Both the position numbers and the translations under genes were made by a program. The notes beneath the pieces were generated by a model, which saw only the letters and a list, made by a program, of their open reading frames with translations, was not told the DNA's origin and made no database searches. A DNA stretch of 64,000 nucleotides from Mesostigma viride. Its lineage: Eukaryota; Streptophyta; Mesostigmatophyceae; Mesostigmatales; Mesostigmataceae. Positions 56,601 to 64,000 of the stretch are shown here, one piece after another. Position 1 is the first letter of the stretch, and the number at the start of each line of letters is the position of its first letter. The DNA is taken from the NCBI GenBank assembly GCA_009746045.1, contig RPFO01000219.1, positions 468,501 to 532,500 on the forward strand, in the 5' to 3' direction.

Positions 56601-59600
56601 GTCCCCTCTGTCTCACGATGGCGGTTTCGGGCCCCAGCGGCCGATCCAGCGAAGCCTCAGCCAGGGCGGGCGTACCGATGGGTCCCTGCTGGCGTTCTGG
56701 CGGGCCACCGTCGCCGGCGCGGACGGCATGGCCGGTGCCGGGGGGATGGCGGGGCACGGGATGGGTCCCGGGGGGGTTGGCATCGGGGGGTTGTTGTCCC
56801 CCGGCGGTGGCGGGGGCTCCCCCGTGACATCGTTCAGTAGCAACCTCACGGCTGCCGTCGCGGGAACGACCGCCGCGGGCAATATCCCGCTCGGCTGGCC
56901 GCGGCTGCACCTGTGCTACGACTTGTTCAACAGCCTCCTCTGGGGGTTCTCGTCACGGGGCGGCGCAGTGTGCAGCTGGCGCAACACGGGGCGCCCGGTC
57001 GCTCAGGGAGAGCTCTCGTTCGGGGCGGGGGGGGGGGGGGATTATGCCCGAGGCGGTTCTCGCCCAGAGGGACGTCGCGCTGCCGCCGCTGATGTCATCG
57101 TCATCTTCATCGTCGTCGTCATCATCCCCGCCGCTATCATCCTTTCAGTCCTCGTCCTCGTCATCATCGTCTGCAGCGGCAGCATACTCGGCCCCGCCAC
57201 CATACCCCTTCTCATCCTCCCGGGCTCCCTTCCCACTGGTATCCGGGCTCCCGCCCACGCTCACGTTTGGCAGCAGCATGGCAGCTCGCTCTGGCAGCCA
57301 TCATGACCCCGACCGCGGTGGCCAAGGGGGGCCCCGCGGACCACCCCTCGTGCCCCCCCGCACGGTCGCGCTCAACCTGCTGGCCAACCTGGACCGCCTC
57401 GCCCAGCAGCACCAGCCCAGCGGGTACCTCGATGTCGCTAATGCGGCCGATGGGGCGCTCCTGACGGCCGCCGCTCGCAAGGGTGCCCCGGGGGCCGATG
57501 CAGCCCATGGCTGGTCCGGAGGCGGCGGTGGCGGCGGCGCTGCTGGTTCTCGGGGCAGCGGGGGCTCCGGGGCCACAGGAGCGGATGGGGCCTCATCCAA
57601 CCCACGTGCCGGAGCGGGAGGGAATGCCACGTCTGCCGGCGGGCCCGCGGGAGCCGGGGGGGCAGCAGGGGGGGGCGCGGGAGGAGGGGGGGGAGGCAGC
57701 CGGTCCCCCCTGCGGCGTTCCGTGCAGGACCCCGCGGCATCTCCCCAGCAGCTGCCATCCTCTGGGTCCGCCAACGGTCCGTCCGGCACGCCGGTGTCGC
57801 CCCCCTCGCTGCTTTCCCCCGGTCACCCCTCCTCGTCGGCCGCATCGGCGGGCGGGACCCCCGGCTCAGAGAGCCTGTGCGTGAGCCTCCACCCGCGCGT
57901 CTTCTGGCAGCTGTACCGCCTCATCTCACTCTTCGCCAAGTGCCCCATCCCGGGCCTCTCCAGCGGCCACCACACGTACGCACTCGCCGCATGCCTCCGG
58001 CTGCTCAAGCTCAACCTGTTCCAGCTAGTCGCTGTGGGGGTGGATCCTGCGGCCGTCGGCCTGGGCCCCCCCCAGCCGGAGCCCCGCGACGGGGGGGTCT
58101 TCAGGAGCGGGGATGGGGGTTTTGCGATGCCCGGACTCGACGCCAGGATGACGTCAGCGAACGATGGGATGAGGTCATCGTCGCGGCACGGCCCCGCGGC
58201 CCAGAGAGAGCGAGAGACTATGCTCTTGCGCGATGTGTGGCATGGGGAAACAATGAGGGCCGAGGATGGGCCGGGCGGCCCGCGGCCCCGGCCCGCCTGT
58301 CTCCGCGAGCTTCTCGCTGAGTGCCTCCTGTCGCTGGTCGCGTGGACGTGGCCCGCGCTGCCCCCATTCGCCTGCGACGGGGCGGACGATGGGTCCAGCA
58401 TTGGCGGTCTTGGGCTTGGGGGCGGGGAGTTCTCCCCAAGAGGGCCAGAGACGCCCTCCCACGCGGTAGGGACACTAGAGGCTGCCGTGCGTGGCGTCGC
58501 CGTGGAGGTCATCATGGTCGGATGGGACGTGCTCTTCCCGTCCCCCTCGGACCAGGCGGGTTTGCTACTGGCGCTCCTGCGCGTGCGCCAGCGGCGGCTT
58601 GGTGGTTTGCCCCATCACACGGAGTTGACCACCGGCGGCAGTGGCAGCGTGACAACCTTAGGGTGGAATGCACCGCCCGGCCATGCCCGCAAGGGGGCGG
58701 GCGGGGCCCTCTCGTCGCTTCCCTCTTATCCTGGCACCCGGCACGCCGAGAGCAGCTTAACCAGGCGGCAGCATAACCAGGACGCCGGGGGCCCGTTCGC
58801 TAGTGGCCACTTGACGCTGCCCACCGAGAAGACGGGGTTGATCTCCCCACGGGGTGGCAGGGCCAACCTGCCCCCCGTCAGGACCTCAGTGGGGGGGCCG
58901 GCCACGGAACGCCATGATTATCGGGAGAACATGCCCGCGTCCCCCTCAAGCGCGGTCACCGCGGGGGGCTTCCGGGGCGTCGCCATGACGGACGGGGCCG
59001 AAGGGACGCTGCTCGAGTGCCTCCTGCTACGGCTGTCGCAGCGGTGGTCGTTACTGGAGATTGTGTGCGCGCCGCTCCTGCCACACCTGCCACGGATGTG
59101 GCTGGGCATATTGGGCGGGGCCAGTCATGGGCCAAGTGGGGCCGGGCATGGACCAAGTGGGGCCGTGGGAGGGTCGCGACCCGCTCTCATGGCGAGCGTT
59201 GGCACCTTGCGGCCGTCACGGGGTGCTCTGGTGCCAGATGCTAGCGCTCAGGTGACGCCATCTCACCGGCATGAACAGGTGCCCTCTAGCGACGGCGCAG
59301 ACAATCGTGCCGCGGTGGCACCGGCTGCCCCGCAGGCGGCGCCCACTGGTACGGGCTCGGAGCCATTAGTGGGACTCGATGGGAACGAGGTTGTGGCACC
59401 GTGGCTTCCGACAAACCATAAGGGGCCACCTGGCGATGAGGATGGGGCTGCCGGCCTGCCTGGTGGCGTCGCCAGTGATGATATCCCCACCCAGGAAGAG
59501 CCGGCCACATGCTTGACTAGACGAGGCAGGAGCCCGGTTGGTAGCATGGTATTGGGTACCAGCCAGGGCGGGGAACTGGGTGCCACGACCGACCCTGTCT

Positions 59601-61496
59601 CTGCGGGGGTGGCCGAGAACATCCACATCGGTGGCGCTCGGGGGTTCGTGGCGGTAGGCAGCACAGCCGGCAGCATGGGTGGCAGCATTGGTGGCAATAC
59701 GGCTGGCATCAGCGGTGGTGGGTTGCCCGTGGATCAGCTCCCCCGTGTCACTGAGAGCAGCATCCTCGCGGCTGCTGGCAGCGGCTCACCTGCAGACCGC
59801 CTGGCGCTTGTCGCTGCGGACAGCACATCTCCTGCAGACCGCCTGGCGCTGGTGGCGGGCCTGCTGGAGTCGCTCGCAGGGGAGACGGAGGACGAGCTGC
59901 GCCGGATGGTTGACGCGAGCCAGGGACCTCCTGGGGAGTGGGCGGCCGTATTTGCTTCCGGTGGCCGTCCCATGTCGAACCCCAGCAACACTAATGCTGG
60001 TTTCGGCGCGGGCGGGGTGGGAGGGAGTCATTATAGTGACCGCCATGAGGGTGATCTTGGGGATGGGCGACAGGATTTCCTGCGAGGGGGAGCAGGCGGC
60101 GAATGGGACGGCCCCGGCGGTGGCAGCTTTGTCGGCGCCAGCCCTGCCGAGGATCTGGCCGCGGAGGCAGCCGCGATGGCATCCTCGACCGCGTTCGCCA
60201 GTAGCGCCTATTCGCTGATGCGTGCGGTCCAGCGCGACCTGCTGTGCCGTGCGGCCGGGCTGGACAAGTCCGGCACTGCCACCGGTGGGCAGGGTGGGGC
60301 GGATGCAAGTAACCCTGGTACCGCGTCCCACCGTGCGACCCATACGGCATCCGGGGTTGCATATCCACCATTGGATGGGGGACCATCCGATGCCGCTGCT
60401 GCGGATTCTCGGGACATGCCCGTGGGGGCTCGGGGCGGGTCCGGCTCGCCGACACGTGGCTCCGCAGGGGACGGGGACGCCCCCGGCGGGGCGCACCCTG
60501 CGGCAAGTCCCTCTGTGGCACCTGAAGGAGCAGCTGGCGCGGAGAGCGGGCTGGGCACAGGGACCGGGTCTTCGGGGGGGGGGCGGTGGGCGCCACCGGT
60601 GCAAGCGCTGGCAGCGCGGCGGACAGGAACAATAATAATGCTGGCGATGGGGGATCCGCCATGGAGGACCTGGTGTCCTACACCAAGCTACTCGTCCGAT
60701 GGTCCATGCGCGTGCTTCAAGAGGCAAGCGCGGCCGTCGACGCAATTACCGCAAACCTGGCGGCCGCGCAGGTGGGGCATGGGAAAGGGGTGGATTCCAC
60801 TTCTTTTGGTCAGGGACAGGGGCCGGGGGCCCAGCGGCCAGGACAGGGGGTCATGCCCTCCCCGAGCCCCCGCTCGCCGCTCTCGGAGAAGACACGGCAG
60901 GCAGGGGCGGGGGAGGGCAGCGGGGACGGCCCTCGCTCCCCCCACGCGGCCCGGGGGGGTTTCTTGGTGGATCTCCTGCCTCCCTCGGCGTTTGATTTCG
61001 GGGGCACAGAGAGCCGGGCGCCGGGTGGAGGCGAGAGTACGGTCCCCTCTGTCAGGGGGGAGAGCACGGGGCCGACAGGGGTCTCGCTAGCATCCAACAC
61101 CTCATCATCATTGGGTTCGATCCCGGGTCGACACGAATCGCAGGTAGGCGGTGCTGGCGCTGGTGACGGCGGCCATGGTATTAATACCATGGAAGAACGA
61201 TGGACAGCGGCGGCAGTGGACGCGGCGCTTCATGCGGCGCTACAGCGTGTGAGCGCAGTCCTGCGGGCGTCGGTGCTGGGGATGCTTTTCCCCAGCCACC
61301 TGCACGCGCTGTGCCTGTTTGCGGAGCACGAGTCGCTGGGCCTGTCGCTCCTGCCCAAGCTGCTGCCGCTGCTGCACGTCACCGACGGGCTGCTGGGCCG
61401 GCTGTGCGACGCTAAGATGGTCGACGGGGGGTACCTGGCCAGTCAGGGGCGCGCGCTGCGGGCTTCACGGCCCGAGGTGGTGGAGTCGTCGCACCC
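53650..61496 (+). CDS. HECTD4-like giant protein, exon 4 (with BIR domain)
   Basis: The exon is about 7.8 kb. In order: CITDGRYLYFVAAF (beta-rich repeat like exon 3), a long Ala/Gly/Ser-rich linker, LSLRFVRRVVLSGGRERLLR, an Arg/Glu dipeptide repeat (GAGAGG, 55055-55203), SLYTNGRYLAVLLPPA, a BIR domain (56002-56226), LHLCYDLFNSLLWGFSSRGG, poly-Ser, a helical HPRVFWQLYRLISLFAKCPI segment, and finally LHALCLFAEHESLGLSLLPK and RPEVVESSHP. The frame changes at about 57026-57041 (13 Gs) and back at about 60574-60582 (9 Gs). The two shifts compensate, so this reads as one protein if those run lengths are wrong or if the gene is mildly decayed. It ends CAC CC at GTGAGT, phase 2. Confidence 0.6.
55055..55203 (+). 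repeat. (GAGAGG)n coding an Arg-Glu dipeptide tract
   Basis: About 25 perfect copies of a hexamer encode alternating Glu and Arg in the exon 4 frame. A length change by whole units keeps the frame. Such tracts can form a charged single helix; function unknown. Confidence 0.9.
56002..56226 (+). other. BIR (baculovirus IAP repeat) domain in exon 4
   Basis: The segment reads SEAARLASFSQWP, then LAAAGFYHAPEG, DRCVCFCCGVALLSWLPADD, PWEEHRRHTTSCAF. The signature residues are present: R..SF..WP, the AAGFY turn, C-x2-C (CFCC), W, DDPWEEH, H and the final C. The zinc ligands Cys, Cys, His and Cys are all in place. BIR domains bind IAP-binding motifs and occur in ubiquitin ligases such as BIRC6; I do not recall one in HECTD4 itself. 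Confidence 0.8.
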
Positions 61497-62142
61497 GTGA
61501 GTCCTCCGTTCACTATGTATTATCTATTCTTCGTTGTATGTGTGTGCGTTCATCGAACGCATCTGTGGGTACGTGGAGACCCCGACGTTGTGGAGCTGTC
61601 GCACCCGTGAGCAGCCCTTTGCATCATGTGTGTGTATTGATAGTCTCTGGGAACACTGATCGACAAGTACCGCGAGGTGGCGGGGTCATCGCGTGCATGA
61701 AATATGAATTATGAATTAAAGGTATGGATTATGAGTTATGAAATTTGAATTCACCATCCTATAGGTCCCTGTGTCTGGAGCCTCTTTTGGTATAGATGGT
61801 ATAGAGGAGGGCTTGTGATATCGGAGAGCTTCGTGGCGTGGTCGCCGTACCTGTGAGTCCGTCACCGTTGCGTCTGCCAAGTGGGCACCGTCTGGTGGGG
61901 ACTACCAAGTATGCTGTGGGCGAACATGTTACAAACATACCACCACCAACAGGATCATGAAAACATGGTCGTGCGCTGGTATGCCCAACTACCGTCACCC
62001 CTGCCAGCCACTTACTTCCCGATTTCTTCTACGCCTCTTTTTTACTGTCATGTTCCCCCGCCGCCGACCATCAAGTTTTCCTTTTTCTCACCTCTCGTTC
62101 ACCAGTTCATCCGCCTCCCTTTGACTGCCATCCGCCACGCAG
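61497..62142 (+). other. Intron 4, with degenerate copies of the exon 4 end
   Basis: The donor is GTGAGT at 61497 and the acceptor CATCCGCCACGCAG ends at 62142. Copies of the exon end plus donor-like GTGAG appear near 61590-61613 (GTCGCACCCGTGAG exact), and weaker ones near 61670 and 61840. Confidence 0.7.
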
Positions 62143-62238
62143 GTACCTGACCAATCACGACATGGAGGAGGTGGTCTGCTTCCCAGGAGCCTCGTACCTG
62201 TCGATCCAATTCGACCCGCGCTGCTCTACCGAGAAAGG
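62143..62238 (+). CDS. HECTD4-like giant protein, exon 5 (CUB-like domain, first part)
   Basis: This 96-bp exon completes SSHPYLTNHD across the intron, then gives MEEVVCFPGASYLSIQFDPR and CSTEKG. The splice phases on both sides (2 in, 2 out) are consistent and join without gap to exon 6. Together they form a CUB-like beta-sandwich as found in HECTD4, ZZEF1 and related giant proteins. Confidence 0.75.
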
Positions 62239-63219
62239 GTGAGTAGATCAAGGCATACGGGTGTAGCCATTCTATCGCCATGCCCATCAATCTAATCAGT
62301 TTGACCTGCGCTGGTCCCCTGAGAAAGGGTGTGAGTCCATCACAGCAATAGGGGCATGCTGCGCTCCTAGCCTCTGTACCTTCCTGTCCGACCCCTCCTA
62401 TCCAGTTTGACCCCCCCTGCTCCACCAGGAAAGGGTAAGCACGTTGCTGTGTTGGCCGTGCTGTATGGTCTTGAACATAAGCAGTCGCCCTGTCTCATGT
62501 GGTGCCCTGTTTTCATTACATAAGCAGTCGCCCTGTCGCATGTGGTGCCCTGTTTTCATTACATAAGCAGTCGCCCTGTCTCATGTGGTGCCCTGTTGTC
62601 ATTACATAAGCAGTCGCCCTGTCGCATGTGGTGCCCTGTTTTCATTACATAAGCAGTCGCCCTGTCTCATGTGGTGCCCTGTTTTCATTACATCAGCAGT
62701 CGCCCTGTCGCATGTGGTGCCCTGTTTTCATTACATAAGCAGTCGCTCTGTCTCATGTGGTGCCCTGTTTTCATTACATAAGAAGTCGCCCTGTCTCATG
62801 TGGTGCCCTGTTTTCATTACATAAGCAGTCGCCCTGTCTCATGTGGTGCCCTGTTTTCATTACATAAGCAGTCGCCCTGTCTCATGTGGTGCCCTGTTTT
62901 CATTACATAAGCAGTCGCCCTGTCGCATGTGGTGCCCCTGCTTCATTCAGCATGCCCCTGCCATCCAGAGTGCACATATTGACACGATGGGCTTGCCCTC
63001 GTTCCCCCCTCCCCCCTTCCTCCTCCATCCCCCCCAACCCCGACTTCTTGCCCTTCCCACCCCCAATCCCACCCCCACCCACATGCCTTCCCTCCTCCCC
63101 GCACTCTCTTTCTCCCTCTTCTGCCCACCCGTTTCCTTCTTTTTTGGTACTCTCTCTTTCCCCTTTTTCCCTTCCCACCTTTCCCCTCCCCCCTGAACGC
63201 CCTCCCCCCCCCCCACCAG
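62239..63219 (+). other. Intron 5, with extra donor copies and a 43-bp tandem repeat
   Basis: The donor GTGAGT at 62239 has two degenerate copies with surrounding exon-like sequence, near 62300-62332 (CAGTTTGACCTGCGCTGG ... GAGAAAGGGTGTGAGT) and 62403-62440 (CAGTTTGACCCCCCCTGC ... GGAAAGGGTAAGC). 62477-62940 is a 43-bp tandem repeat (CATAAGCAGTCGCCCTGTCT ... CCCTGTTTTCATTA), about eleven copies. A polypyrimidine stretch precedes the acceptor at 63219. Confidence 0.8.
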
Positions 63220-64000
63220 ATATGACTACCTCCACATCTACGCGGGCGACCGCTCCGATGAGCCCGTGGGCGGCCCCTACTCGGGCCAGTCCTACAGCAG
63301 CCGCAAGACGTGGCCCAAGCGGCCGCTCCGTGTGCCGGGCAACACCGCCATCTTCAGCTTCCACGCCGACGGGTCGCACTCCGACTGGGGCTTCCGCTGC
63401 GTCGTCACCGGGTTCGTCCCCTGCAACGCGCCGCCCCTGCCCTGGCTGCTCACGCTCGAGAAGACGCTCTCCTGGTTCTGTGGCAAGGCGGCCGCGGCGC
63501 TCATCGCGGGGGAGGCCCCGCGGCCGGACGAGGTCGCCACCGCAAAGCTGCTGAGCGCGCTCATCGCCGCTGCCACGGCAGCCAGCAGCAGCGCGGACCC
63601 GGCCGTGCTGGCAGCAGCGCGGGCGGGGGCGGCGGGGGGTGGGGGCCACCCCGAGGGTGCCCAACTGGGCGGTTTTGCGATGGAGATACCCTACTCGGTG
63701 TACGGGGGCAGCGGTGATGGAGGGAATGGAGGCACGGTGGAATCCTGCGGCATAGTATCAGGGTCATCCGAATTTCCATCATCGGGGTTAGCATCCTCGG
63801 ACGTATCATCCCCCTCCTCGTGTTCGACTGGCGGAGATCACCGCGACGAGGTCTGGATGTCGGCCCTGCGTGCCGTCCAGCGCATGCAGGAAGTCTGGGC
63901 GGCCGGGGTAGACCGGGGGGGGGCCTCGGGCACCCGTGGGGGTGGCCCCGGTTCCCGACATCGTGGCGGTGGCAAGGGCCATCGCGGCGGCGGCGGCAGC
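63220..64000 (+). CDS. HECTD4-like giant protein, exon 6 (CUB-like domain, second part; open at window end)
   Basis: The exon reads YDYLHIYAGDRSDEPVGGPY, then PKRPLRVPGNTAIFSFHADG and SHSDWGFRCVVTGF, completing the CUB-like domain. After it come helical LPWLLTLEKTLSWFCGK, an Ala-rich region and Gly/Ser-rich linkers. No stop occurs before the window ends at 64000. The catalytic HECT domain expected for this family would lie beyond the window and is not seen here. Confidence 0.75.

Overview
This is eukaryotic nuclear DNA, most likely from an alga. Introns are GT-AG with matching phases, coding stretches are GC-rich, and microsatellites and minisatellites are extensive. An AT-rich, frame-broken rpoB fragment near 29.6-30.2 kb is best explained as plastid DNA inserted in the nucleus, so the host has or had a plastid. 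I cannot name the species; a stramenopile or haptophyte would fit but is not shown.

Layout. 0-0.5 kb is CA-rich repeat. 0.8-4.0 kb holds a minus-strand, multi-exon DDE-transposase-like gene whose introns carry a 14-bp palindrome (CCAACGGCCGTTGG). 6.0-14.9 kb is a nested repeat: six copies of a ~300-bp unit, three of which hold long arrays of a 30-bp satellite. 15.7-29.5 kb is an accessory region of short plus-strand genes: two MYND-finger proteins, an F-box protein split by a TTAA-flanked transposon, two tandem paralogues, and three Cys/His-motif proteins. Palindrome-bearing sequence separates many of them. 29.6-31.1 kb holds the plastid-like rpoB relic, a 79-bp tandem repeat and a candidate MITE. 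30.55-43.04 kb can be read as one large unknown gene whose first intron (6.6 kb) is filled by a 5.8-kb (TTGTCC)n satellite. 43.6-44.0 kb has a LINE ORF1p-like ORF. 44-48.5 kb is repeats and gene-poor.

48.55-64.0 kb is the 5' part of a giant core gene, six exons visible and open at the window edge. It encodes a HECTD4-like protein with an embedded BIR zinc domain and a CUB-like domain split across three exons. The palindrome family stops at about 41 kb and is absent from this gene, so the window joins a repeat-rich accessory compartment to a conserved gene.

Three themes recur. (1) About 70 copies of the palindrome lie in introns and between genes. (2) Reading frames often break at long G or C runs, which suggests either decay or consensus-length errors in homopolymers. 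(3) Several introns of the giant gene carry extra copies of their own upstream exon end and 5' splice site.
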